Shown: piece by piece, positions 50,915-59,654 of the stretch | Position numbering within the stretch: the stretch's first letter is position 1 | Layout of the letters: each line of letters opens with the position of its first letter | Source: Pseudomonas sp. JUb42 | GTDB taxonomy: Bacteria; Pseudomonadota; Gammaproteobacteria; Pseudomonadales; Pseudomonadaceae | Direction of reading: 5' to 3' | NCBI RefSeq assembly: GCF_024807945.1 | Contig: NZ_JANUFD010000022.1 | Location: forward strand, 38,979 to 102,978 | DNA length: 64,000 nt | Program-made: the position numbers and the translations under genes | Notes under the pieces: generated by a model | Seen by the model: the letters and a program-made list of their open reading frames with translations, nothing else | Databases searched by the model: none | What the model was told of the DNA's origin: nothing

Positions 50915-53407
50915 TCAGGCATCCGTAAACAACTGCCCTCGACTCTGCCCCCTGGCCAGTGGCGGCGGGCTGTCCGGCTGGCTGAAATCGTCGGTCCAGT
51001 GCCAGTTGCGGATCTCCGGCATGTCCTGGAAATGCTCGCGGATATAGGCGTCATGACGGCGCAGTTGGCTTTCGAAATAACTGATGGCTTCCAGTGCCTG
51101 TTGACGCAGGTGCGGAATGTGTTCCAGGGCATCAATGGCCAACTGATAGCGGCTCATGCGATTGAGCACCACCATGTCGAAGGGTGTCGTGGTGGTGCCG
51201 CGATCGGAGAAACCGCGCACATGAAAGCGCGCTTCGTTGGCCCGGCCATGAACCATGGAATGAATCACCCAGGTCGAGCCATGGAAAGCGAACATCACCG
51301 GCACTTCACGGGTGAACAGCGCCTCGAAGGAGGCGTGATCCATGCCGTGGGGGCGGTCCTGAGGGCTGGACAGAATGCCGAGGTCGACCACGTTGACCAG
51401 GCGCACGCGGATGCCGGGCACATGTTTGCGCAACAGCCAGGCCGCCGCCACCGCCTCGGTGGTCGGCACGTCCCCGGCACAGGCCAGTACGATGTCCGGG
51501 GTGCCGCCGTCGTTGCTGGCGAAGTCCCAGATCGAAGCACCTTGGGAGCAGTGCTTGAGGGCAGCGTTGAAGTCCAGCCACTGGAAATCCGGCTGCTTGC
51601 CGCAGGTCACCACGTTGACGTAGTTGCGGCTGCGCAGGCAGTGGTCGAAGACATTGACCAGGCAGTTGGAATCCGGCGGATAGTAGACCCGTACCACGTC
51701 GGCCCGGCGTTGCAGGACATTATCGACAAAGCCGGTGGACTGGTGGCTGAAACCGTTGTGATCGTTGCGCCAGGCATGGCTGGTAAGAAGGATATTCAAC
51801 GACGCCAGGGGCCGGCGCCACGGAAATTCCCGGGCCTGCTGCAACCATTTGGCATGCTGAGTAACCATGGAATCCACCACCTGGGCAAAGGCCTCGTAAG
51901 TGGACCACATGCCATGGCGCCCGCTGAGCAGGTAGCCTTCCAGCCAGCCTTCGCACAGGTGCTCGCTGAGCACTTCCATGACCCGGCCATCCCGGGCGAG
52001 ATGTTCATCCAGCTCCAGCAACGGCCCACTGGCCGTGCGCTCGGTGGCCTCGAACACCGCATTAAGACGGTTTGAGTTGGTTTCGTCGGGGCCGAACAGG
52101 CGGAAATTGCGCGGGTTGGCGCGAATCACATCACGCAGGTATTCACCCAGTTTGCGCGGCGCCTCGGCGATCACCTGGCCAGGACCGGGCACTTCCAGAC
52201 CGTAGTGGGCGAAGTCCGGCAGATCCAGGGCGGTCAACACCCGCCCGCCATTGACGTGGGGCACGGCGCCCATGCGCAGGGGTGCCGGCGGGGTCAGGGC
52301 TTGCAGCTCGGGGACCAGCGCACCATTGTCGTCGAACAAAGTCTCGGGCGAGTAGCTGCGCAGCCAGCGCTCCAGCAGGACCAGATGGTCGGGGTTCTCT
52401 ATAACGTTGGCCAGCGGCACCTGGTGGGCGCGGAAGGTGCCCTCCACCGGCACGCCATCAACTTCCTTCGGCCCGGTCCAGCCCTTGGGGCTGCGCAGGA
52501 TGATCATCGGCCAGCGGCCCCGGGCGACATTGCCAAAGTCCCGGGCGGCGCGCTGAATATCACCAATATCGCCATAGGCCCGGTCGAGGGCGGCGGCAAA
52601 GCGTTGATGCATGCCCGGCAGGTCGTCCCCGGCGACGATGATCGGCTCATAACCGCGACCACGGTACAGGTCGAGCAGATCGCTGTCGGCCATTCGCGCT
52701 TCCACGGTCGGTCCGGAGATCTTGTAGCCGTTGAGATGCAATATCGGCAGCACCGCACCATCGCGCAGCGGGTCGAGAAAACGAATGCTTTTCCAGCTGC
52801 CCTCCAGTGGGCAGGTTTCGGCCTCGCCATCGCCAATCACACAGGCCACCAGCAGGTTGGGATTATCGAAGGCCACGCCGAAGGCATGCACCAGGGCATA
52901 ACCCAGTTCACCGCCCTCGTGCAGCGAGTTGGGCGTGTGCGGCCCGCAGTGGCTGGGCACCCCGCCCGGCGTGGAGAAACTGCGGAAGAAGCGCAGCATG
53001 CCATCGCCGTCGGCGCCGATATCGCTGTGCACTTCGCTGTAGGTGCCTTCGAGCCAGGCGCAGGCATTGAGGGTCGGGCCGCCATGACCGGGGCCGGAGA
53101 TATACACCACCTCGCAACGTTGCTCGCGGATCAGGCGGTTGAGGTGCACATACAGGAAGTTCTGCCCGGCCGAGGTGCCCCAGTGCCCGAGCAAACGCGG
53201 CTTGATATGCTCGGCCTGCAGCGGCTCGCGCAACAGAGCGTTGGCCTTGAGATAGATCTGCCCCACGCACAGGTAATTGGCCGCGTCCCAGTAGCGTTGC
53301 ATGTTGCGCAGCAGCTCAGGGCTCAACGGGCCTGCCTGGGCTGCAGGTGGCACTGGCGCGGTGGACGCCAGATCGGCGCTGGAGAGCAACGGATTGAAGA
53401 TGTACAT
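50915..53407 (-). CDS. Phosphoketolase (xylulose-5-phosphate/fructose-6-phosphate)
   Basis: 830 residues from ATG 53407 (AAAGGAGTCGTC). Thiamine-diphosphate enzyme: GPGHGGPTLNACAWLEG, GDGEAETCPLEGSW (TPP-Mg site with GDGE), and later TSHAWRNDHNGFSHQSTGF and GPDETNSNRLNAVFE, all diagnostic of XFP phosphoketolases. It splits xylulose 5-P or fructose 6-P to acetyl phosphate plus a C3 or C4 sugar phosphate. A much longer frame extends upstream to 53989 but without a start signal. Upstream of glgP on the same strand, which together could link glycogen breakdown to acetyl phosphate. Confidence 0.94.
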   Translation of the reverse strand: MYIFNPLLSSADLASTAPVPPAAQAGPLSPELLRNMQRYWDAANYLCVGQIYLKANALLREPLQAEHIKPRLLGHWGTSAGQNFLYVHLNRLIREQRCEVVYISGPGHGGPTLNACAWLEGTYSEVHSDIGADGDGMLRFFRSFSTPGGVPSHCGPHTPNSLHEGGELGYALVHAFGVAFDNPNLLVACVIGDGEAETCPLEGSWKSIRFLDPLRDGAVLPILHLNGYKISGPTVEARMADSDLLDLYRGRGYEPIIVAGDDLPGMHQRFAAALDRAYGDIGDIQRAARDFGNVARGRWPMIILRSPKGWTGPKEVDGVPVEGTFRAHQVPLANVIENPDHLVLLERWLRSYSPETLFDDNGALVPELQALTPPAPLRMGAVPHVNGGRVLTALDLPDFAHYGLEVPGPGQVIAEAPRKLGEYLRDVIRANPRNFRLFGPDETNSNRLNAVFEATERTASGPLLELDEHLARDGRVMEVLSEHLCEGWLEGYLLSGRHGMWSTYEAFAQVVDSMVTQHAKWLQQAREFPWRRPLASLNILLTSHAWRNDHNGFSHQSTGFVDNVLQRRADVVRVYYPPDSNCLVNVFDHCLRSRNYVNVVTCGKQPDFQWLDFNAALKHCSQGASIWDFASNDGGTPDIVLACAGDVPTTEAVAAAWLLRKHVPGIRVRLVNVVDLGILSSPQDRPHGMDHASFEALFTREVPVMFAFHGSTWVIHSMVHGRANEARFHVRGFSDRGTTTTPFDMVVLNRMSRYQLAIDALEHIPHLRQQALEAISYFESQLRRHDAYIREHFQDMPEIRNWHWTDDFSQPDSPPPLARGQSRGQLFTDA

Positions 53408-53489
53408 GACGACTCCTTTGAAGGGCGTAGTAAAAACTTCAGGTGCCGGACAGCTTAGCCGCTGTGCGGTCTTTGCAGAGCGCATACCC

Positions 53490-53581
53490 TGTGGGAGCGG
53501 ATTCATCCGCGAAAGCGATGATCCTGACCATAAAGATGCAGCGGATGTACGGGCTTCTTCGCGGATAAATCCGCTCCTACA
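53490..53581. repeat. REPIN, GGAGCGGATTCATCCGCGAA type
   Basis: TGTGGGAGCGGATTCATCCG and CGGATAAATCCGCTCCTACA arms, ~50-bp spacer, between the ABC permease and phosphoketolase genes. Confidence 0.86.
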
Positions 53582-53610
53582 GTTACGCAACCTCAGTGTC
53601 TGATCGCTCG

Positions 53611-54720
53611 TCAATTCAACGACCGACGCAGCCGCGACAGCGCCACGCCAAAGAACAGGCTGCCAATCGCAGCAATCGCCAACAGCTGCGGCCAGACAAT
53701 GCCAATGGACGCGCCGCGAAACAGGATCGCCTGGCTCAACTCGACAAAATGGGTGGTCGGCGCCGCCAGCATGATCTGCTGGACCCGCTCGGGCATGCTT
53801 TCCCGTGGGGTCATGCCGCCGGAGAGAATCTGCAACGGAATCAGAGTCAGGATGATCAGCAGGCCCAGCTGCGGCATCGACCGCGCCAGGGTGCCGAAGA
53901 AAATACCGATGGAGGTGGTGGCGAACAGGTGCAGCGCCGCGCCGGCGAGAAACAGCAGGAACGAGCCATTGATCGGGATCTGCAACCACTGCCCCACTAC
54001 CAGACGAACCGACAGCGCTGCCGCCACTAATACCACCAGGGCCATCGACCAGACCTTGGCCAGCATGATCTCGAAAGGTGTCACCGGCATGACCAGCAGA
54101 TGCTCGATGGTGCCGTGCTCACGCTCGCGGATCAGCGCGGCGCCGGTGAGGATGATCGAGAGCATGGTGATCTGATTGATCACTTCGTTGATCGCGCCGA
54201 ACCAGGTCGCCACCAGATTGGGGTTGAAGGCCATATGCACCACGGCATTGGCCTCATCCGGCTCGACGCCACGGTAATGGCGCAGGAACTCCGCCACTTC
54301 GGTACCGATGATCTGCTGGATATACCCGGCGCCGGTAAAGGCCTGGCTGATCTGGGTGGCATCGACGTTGACCTGGATGGTCGGCTGCCGCCCGGCCAGA
54401 ACATCCTGTTGCAGGCGCGGCGGGATATCCAGGGTAAAGGTGTAAACCCCGGAATCCATGCCATGGTCGATCTGGCCGTAATCGATGTCCACTGGCTTGA
54501 GAAAGTACGGCATCTGGAAGGCGTTGATGATCTGCAGCGACAGCGGCGAGCGGTCTTCATCGATCACGCCGATGGTAGCGCGATGGGGCGATTCCGGGAC
54601 CTTGGTCGCCGCGGAATACACACCAATGGTGAAGGAAAACACGATCAGCAACAGCAAGGCCGGGTCGTGATACAGGCTGCGCAATTCCTTGATGCCCAGT
54701 TGCAGGATATTGGAGAACAT
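53611..54720 (-). CDS. ABC-2 type permease (YhhJ-like), export complex
   Basis: 369 residues from ATG 54720. One N-terminal transmembrane helix, a ~150-residue periplasmic domain, then five C-terminal helices with the ABC-2 signature LIREREHGTIEHLLVMPVTPFEIMLAKVW. It is separated from rbbA by one base, with a GCAGGAGGACTGAG ribosome-binding site inside the rbbA end. Last gene of the yhiI-rbbA-yhhJ operon; the set is a predicted exporter of drugs or envelope components linked to the HlyD-type adaptor. Confidence 0.9.
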   Translation of the reverse strand: MFSNILQLGIKELRSLYHDPALLLLIVFSFTIGVYSAATKVPESPHRATIGVIDEDRSPLSLQIINAFQMPYFLKPVDIDYGQIDHGMDSGVYTFTLDIPPRLQQDVLAGRQPTIQVNVDATQISQAFTGAGYIQQIIGTEVAEFLRHYRGVEPDEANAVVHMAFNPNLVATWFGAINEVINQITMLSIILTGAALIREREHGTIEHLLVMPVTPFEIMLAKVWSMALVVLVAAALSVRLVVGQWLQIPINGSFLLFLAGAALHLFATTSIGIFFGTLARSMPQLGLLIILTLIPLQILSGGMTPRESMPERVQQIMLAAPTTHFVELSQAILFRGASIGIVWPQLLAIAAIGSLFFGVALSRLRRSLN

Positions 54721-54721
54721 C

Positions 54722-57448
54722 TCAGTCCTCCTGCTGCTTGAGGCCGACGACACTGAACAGCGTCAACAGCGGGATAGTGAGCAGCAACGGCAGGAAATAC
54801 AGGTACAGGTCGCCCATGCTCAGGGCCTTGGAAAACACCCCGCGACTGATGGTCAGGAAATGCCCCGTGGGATAAATATTACCGATCAGCGCACCCATGC
54901 CTTCCAGGGATGACACCGGGTTGAGCAGCCCGGAAAACTGCACCGCAGGCAGCAAGGTGGCAATGGCAGTGCCGAATATCGCCGCGATCTGACTCGACAG
55001 AATCGACGACATCAACAGGCCCAGGCCGGTGGCACAGATCACGTAGAGCAGCGCACCGAGGGTCAGTGTCAGCAGGCTGCCCTTGACCGCGACGCCGAAC
55101 ACCAGCAGCGCCAGGACCAGCATCACCAGAAAATTGATCATGCCCAGAGCGATATAGGGCAGTTGTTTGCCCAACAGGAACTCCAGACGGGTTACCGGGG
55201 TGACATACAGATTGGTGATCGAACCCAGCTCCTTCTCCCGCACTACGCCCAGAGCGGTGAGCATCGCCGGAATCAGCATCAGCAACAGCGGAATCACCGC
55301 CGGAACCATGGCCGGCAGGCTCTGCACATCGGGGTTGTAGCGGTACCGCAGGGCAATATCCACAGGCCCGCTATCGACACGCCCGGTGGTTTCGAACAGC
55401 CGCTGCTGCAACCAGGCGCCATGGATACCGGCGACATAGCCACGAATGGTCTCGGCACGGGTGGGCATGGCGCCGTCGATCCAGAAGCCGATTTCCGGGT
55501 GGCTGCCGCGATCCAGGTCACGACCGAAACCGGGGGGAATCTCCACCGCCAGGCTGATCTCGCCGCTGCGCAAACGCTGGTCGAGATCGTCGTAGTCACG
55601 CAGCGCGGCTTTTTCCGTGAAGTAACGCGAACCGGCGAGGTTAAGCGCATAGCCCTGGCTGGCGCCGCTGTGATCGCGGTCGAGTACGGCGTACTTGAGA
55701 TTTTCCACGTCCAGATTAATGCCGTAGCCCATGATCAGCATGAGCAGGCCGCTGCCGATCAGGGCCAGAGTCGCGCGCAGTGGGTCGCGACGCAGCTCCA
55801 TGCTCTCGCGTTGGCTGTAACTGAACAGGCGCCTCAGGCTGAAACGGGCGGTATTGACGTTAGTGTTCGTTGCATTCGCAGGTGCCGCGACCTCGACAAT
55901 GGCCTGTTGCGGTGGCGCGACATCCTGCAGGTAGGCGATGAAAGTTTCTTCGAGCGTCGGCAGACCACGCTTGGCCATCAGCGCCTGCGGCGTATCGCTG
56001 TCCAGTACGCGACCGGCATGCATCATGGAGATACGGTCGCAGCGCATGGCCTCATTCATGAAGTGGGTGGAGATAAAGATCGTCACCCCCTCCTCCCTCG
56101 ATAACTGCACCAACAGTTCCCAGAAACTGTCCCGAGCCACCGGATCGACGCCGGAGGTGGGCTCGTCGAGGATCAGCACTTCCGGACTATGGATCACCGC
56201 CACCGCCAGGGACAACCGCTGACGCACACCCAAGGGCAAGTCGTTGGGCATCTGGTCGGCCACAGCACCGAGATCAAAGCGCTCCACCATCGCCTGCACG
56301 CGCGGCCCGCGTTTCTCGGTGGGCAGGTGAAACAGCCGGGCGTGCAGCTCCAGGTTCTGCAACACGCTCAGTTCGCCATACAGGGAAAACGCCTGGGACA
56401 TATAACCGACCCGGCGTCGTGTCTCGATATCTCGCGGGTCCACGGGCTGGCCAAACAGCAGCGCCTGGCCCTCACTGGCCGGTTGCAGGCCGGTGAGCAT
56501 TTTCATGGTGGTGGATTTACCGCAGCCATTGGAGCCGAGGAAGCCGAAAATCTCGCCGCGTTCGATACGGAAGTCGACGTGATCCACCGCGACGAAATCA
56601 CCGAAACGACAGGTCAGGCCATGGGCCTCGATGGCCGGTGCCGAGTCCTGGGGCTGACGTGGCGGGATGCTCAGGGCCTGATGCCCGCGGCGTTTCTCTT
56701 CCGGCAGCAGGGCGATGAAAGCCTGCTCCAGGCTGTCGCTGGCGGTACGTTGCAGCAGCTCGGCGGGGCTGCCGGTGTCGAGGATCCGCCCGGCATCCAT
56801 TGCCATCAACCAATCGAAGCGTTGTGCCTCGTCCATATAGGCCGTGGCGACCAGCACGCTCATGCCCGGCCGATTATTACGAATACGTGCGATCAGGTCC
56901 CAGAACTGACTGCGCGCCAACGGATCGACGCCCGTGGTGGGTTCATCGAGGATCAGCAGATCCGGGTCATGGATCAAGGCACAGCACAGCCCCAACTTCT
57001 GCTTCATGCCGCCGGAAAGCTTGCCTGCCGGACGCTCACCGAAGCCGTCCAGGCCGGTGCTGCGCAACAGTTCATCGATACGCCGCCGACGCTCAGCCAC
57101 GCCTTGGCCGAACAGACGAGCGAAGAAGTCGAGGTTCTCGAATACGGTCAAGGTTGGATAGAGATTCTTGCCCAGGCCCTGGGGCATATAGGCGATACGC
57201 GGGCAGACCTGGCGGCGATGGCGACTGTCAGCCATATCGCCGCCCAGCACCTGCACCGTACCGGACTGGATCTTGCGAGCCCCGGCGCTCAGCGCCAGCA
57301 GGCTGGACTTGCCGACGCCGTCAGGCCCGATCAGGCCGACCATGCAATTGGCCGGGATCGCCAGGCTGACGTCCTGCAAGGCACTGGCCTTGGCATAGTG
57401 CAGGCTGACCTGCGTCAGTTGCACCACCGGCGCGTTATCGTCGGTCAT
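54722..57448 (-). CDS. rbbA: RbbA: two ABC ATPase domains fused to an ABC-2 permease
   Basis: 908 residues. ABC domain 1 (about 5-240): Walker A GPDGVGKSS, signature LSGGMKQ, Walker B LLILDEP. ABC domain 2 (about 275-510): Walker A GSNGCGKST, Walker B LILDEPTSGVDP but a degenerate signature LPLGVRQR. C-terminal permease (about 540-908) with ABC-2 helices. This fusion is RbbA/YhiH, described in E. coli as ribosome-associated ATPase but encoded in a transporter operon. Starts by a 4-bp overlap with the HlyD gene. Full length. Confidence 0.92.
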   Translation of the reverse strand: MTDDNAPVVQLTQVSLHYAKASALQDVSLAIPANCMVGLIGPDGVGKSSLLALSAGARKIQSGTVQVLGGDMADSRHRRQVCPRIAYMPQGLGKNLYPTLTVFENLDFFARLFGQGVAERRRRIDELLRSTGLDGFGERPAGKLSGGMKQKLGLCCALIHDPDLLILDEPTTGVDPLARSQFWDLIARIRNNRPGMSVLVATAYMDEAQRFDWLMAMDAGRILDTGSPAELLQRTASDSLEQAFIALLPEEKRRGHQALSIPPRQPQDSAPAIEAHGLTCRFGDFVAVDHVDFRIERGEIFGFLGSNGCGKSTTMKMLTGLQPASEGQALLFGQPVDPRDIETRRRVGYMSQAFSLYGELSVLQNLELHARLFHLPTEKRGPRVQAMVERFDLGAVADQMPNDLPLGVRQRLSLAVAVIHSPEVLILDEPTSGVDPVARDSFWELLVQLSREEGVTIFISTHFMNEAMRCDRISMMHAGRVLDSDTPQALMAKRGLPTLEETFIAYLQDVAPPQQAIVEVAAPANATNTNVNTARFSLRRLFSYSQRESMELRRDPLRATLALIGSGLLMLIMGYGINLDVENLKYAVLDRDHSGASQGYALNLAGSRYFTEKAALRDYDDLDQRLRSGEISLAVEIPPGFGRDLDRGSHPEIGFWIDGAMPTRAETIRGYVAGIHGAWLQQRLFETTGRVDSGPVDIALRYRYNPDVQSLPAMVPAVIPLLLMLIPAMLTALGVVREKELGSITNLYVTPVTRLEFLLGKQLPYIALGMINFLVMLVLALLVFGVAVKGSLLTLTLGALLYVICATGLGLLMSSILSSQIAAIFGTAIATLLPAVQFSGLLNPVSSLEGMGALIGNIYPTGHFLTISRGVFSKALSMGDLYLYFLPLLLTIPLLTLFSVVGLKQQED

Positions 57449-58521
57449 TGCGGCACGTTGATCTGAAGCTGCGCAGGCCAGTTGGCGCCACCGTCCAGTT
57501 TCAGATAAGCCACTCCGGGCAGGCCGGTCTTGACCTGATTCAAGTGTTTTTCCAGCAACTGCCGGTCAATCCGCGCCTTGATGCGAAACATCAGTTTTTC
57601 CCGCTCGCTGGCGGTTTCCACCGCCTTGGGGGTGAACTGAGCGACGCTGGCGACATAGCTGACTCTGGCCGGAATCACATATTGCGGGGCGGCATCGAGG
57701 ATCAGCCGCACATCGGCACCCAACGCCACGCGCCCGGCCTGAGCGGTAGGCAGGAAAAAAGTGATGTAGACATCGTTGAGGTCGACCAGATTCAGCACCT
57801 TGCCACCCGCCGCGAGGACTTCCCCCGGCTGCGCCACACGGTACTGCACCCGCGCCTGACGGTCGGTCTTGAGCTGGCTGTCGAGGATATCGGCCTGCAG
57901 GCGTTCGACTGCAGCCTTGAGCGCCTCGACACTGGACTGGGCTTCGATGACCTGGGACTTGGCGGCGATGATCGCCGCCTTGGCCGACCACACCTGTGCC
58001 CGCGCGGAGGCTACGCCCGCTTCCTTGGCCTGCTGCACGGCGAGGTCGTCGTCCAGTTGCTGGCGGGCCACGGCGTTGTATTGAATGAGCTGATCGGTGC
58101 GGCCATAGCGCTTCTGTGCGGCAGTCAATTCGGCGACCCGCTGGTTGACCGTGGCTTCGGCAGCGTTCTTTTCGTTCTCGCGTTGCTCGACCACGGCCTG
58201 GGCGGTGAGCACGGCGTTGTCGGCTTGACGCACCTGAGCCTGGGCCTGATTCAACTGCGCCTGCAGGACCTGGATATCCATGGTCGCGAGGACTTGCCCT
58301 GGCTGAACGAAATCGCCCTCGTCCACTGCCACCGTGAGAATCCTTCCGGCCAGTTTGGTGGCGACATCAATCTCGGTCGCCTCGATGCGGCCATTACCGC
58401 TGGCAAAACCCTCGCCAAGACCGGTCGGCCGCAGCTCCATCCAGATCCACACGGCAAGCACGACAACAACCGCTGCTGCCACGGCATAGCGGATCCAGGT
58501 TTTCTTGCTGACCGGGGCCAT
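57445..58521 (-). CDS. HlyD family periplasmic adaptor (YhiI-like)
   Basis: 358 residues. An N-terminal transmembrane anchor (about 10-28), biotinyl-lipoyl-like half domains (KLAGRILTVAVDEGDFVQPGQVLA), a long coiled-coil hairpin (about 85-215, Ala/Gln/Glu-rich) and a beta-barrel domain. It is the membrane-fusion adaptor feeding the RbbA/YhhJ exporter and is the first gene of that operon. Its stop overlaps the rbbA start by 4 bp. An outer-membrane partner is not encoded nearby. Confidence 0.92.
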   Translation of the reverse strand: MAPVSKKTWIRYAVAAAVVVVLAVWIWMELRPTGLGEGFASGNGRIEATEIDVATKLAGRILTVAVDEGDFVQPGQVLATMDIQVLQAQLNQAQAQVRQADNAVLTAQAVVEQRENEKNAAEATVNQRVAELTAAQKRYGRTDQLIQYNAVARQQLDDDLAVQQAKEAGVASARAQVWSAKAAIIAAKSQVIEAQSSVEALKAAVERLQADILDSQLKTDRQARVQYRVAQPGEVLAAGGKVLNLVDLNDVYITFFLPTAQAGRVALGADVRLILDAAPQYVIPARVSYVASVAQFTPKAVETASEREKLMFRIKARIDRQLLEKHLNQVKTGLPGVAYLKLDGGANWPAQLQINVPQ

Positions 58522-58652
58522 TCACACGTCCTTGGTTTTCAATGCAGCGAGGCCGATGGGCAGGACTTTGGTTATAACAGTCCAGCCTCTCCCCGCCATT
58601 GATCCAGGTCATCTTTTGCGAATGCACCGGCTGGACTCGGGCCTGCTCCCCC

Positions 58653-59456
58653 TTAAAGCTTGTATTCGGTATCGGTGCGCTCCAACTGCCGAATCAATGC
58701 ATTCCAGTGCCGCGCCACGCCGGGGCTGTTGCCGTCCTTGAAGGCCTTGGCCTGTTGTTCGACCTTGGCCACCACCTCGGCGGGCGGGAAGATCAGTTCG
58801 GCATTGCCTGCGGTTTGCGCAGCAATCTGGATATTGCAGGCGTATTCGAGGAAGTGCAGTTGATGGAAGGCATGCTCGACACTGACACCCGCCGTCAGCA
58901 GACCATGGTTGCGCAGGATCATCACGCTCTTGTCGCCCAGATCCGCCACCAGACGTTCGCGCTCGTCAAGGTCCAGGGCCACACCTTCATAGCCGTGATA
59001 GGCCACACGTCCGGAGAAACCCAGGGAATGCTGGGAAATCGGCAGCAGACCGTCTTTCTGCGCCGACACGGCAATCCCGTCGCGGGTATGGGTGTGCAGC
59101 ACCGCCTGAAGATCCGGCCGCGCGGCATGGATTGCGCTGTGAATTACGTAGCCGGCGTGATTGATGCCGAGGCCGGTCGGGTCGTCGACGATCGTGCCAT
59201 CGATATCGACCTTGACCAGGTTGGAGGCGGTGATTTCATCGAACAGCAGGCCAAAGGCATTGATCAGAAAGTGCTCGTCCGGCCCCGGTACGCGTGCCGA
59301 AAAGTGCGTGTAGATATGGTCGGTCCAGCGTTTCTGCGCCGCCACCCGGTAAGCCGCCGCGAGCTTGACCCGCACCTCCCACTCTTCGGGTGAAACCCGG
59401 TCACGCACGTTGCCGTCCTGATGGGCGGGCAGATTCAAAGCGCTGACATTACTCAC
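58653..59456 (-). CDS. Class II aldolase/adducin family protein
   Basis: 267 residues. The class II aldolase fold with zinc-binding His in VLHTHTRDG and a second pair around HDLDERER...; the catalytic-loop NHGLLTAG is clear. The charged N-terminus (SPEEWEVRVKLAAAYRVAAQKRW) resembles the adducin-type members found in bacterial catabolic loci, whose substrates are usually unknown. It is divergent from the AprA-like flavoprotein gene (about 200 bp apart) and upstream of the HlyD operon on the same strand (131 bp gap). Confidence 0.85.
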   Translation of the reverse strand: MSNVSALNLPAHQDGNVRDRVSPEEWEVRVKLAAAYRVAAQKRWTDHIYTHFSARVPGPDEHFLINAFGLLFDEITASNLVKVDIDGTIVDDPTGLGINHAGYVIHSAIHAARPDLQAVLHTHTRDGIAVSAQKDGLLPISQHSLGFSGRVAYHGYEGVALDLDERERLVADLGDKSVMILRNHGLLTAGVSVEHAFHQLHFLEYACNIQIAAQTAGNAELIFPPAEVVAKVEQQAKAFKDGNSPGVARHWNALIRQLERTDTEYKL

Positions 59457-59654
59457 GAAGCATTACTCCTGTAGGGGGCCGATTGGGCTGATGGAGCAAG
59501 ACTATGCGCATAAGAAAACGATTAAAAAGCACATTTACTTCTAAGCTAATTATTAAAAAATAGAATATTAAAAATGGAAGTCATGCTTAGATTGCCAGCC
59601 CGACCGCCCACCACGCGGAGGTAATCCCAACCTTGGTGCGTGTGTGGAGCTGGC
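59457..59654. promoter_or_regulatory. AT-rich divergent promoter region with inverted repeat
   Basis: 198 bp between divergent genes, markedly AT-rich (for example AATTATTAAAAAATAGAATA near 59549). TCTAAGC and GCTTAGA face each other roughly 45 bp apart, near 59540 and 59587. This could be a control site of the aldolase and flavoprotein genes. Confidence 0.4.

Noticed and set aside
52205..53458. Long antisense frame over the phosphoketolase gene
   Set aside because: It overlaps the thiamine-diphosphate core of an intact enzyme; no start signal.
53408..53989. N-terminal extension of phosphoketolase
   Set aside because: The added residues show no homology to the enzyme and include the REPIN; ATG 53407 has an AAAGGAG site.
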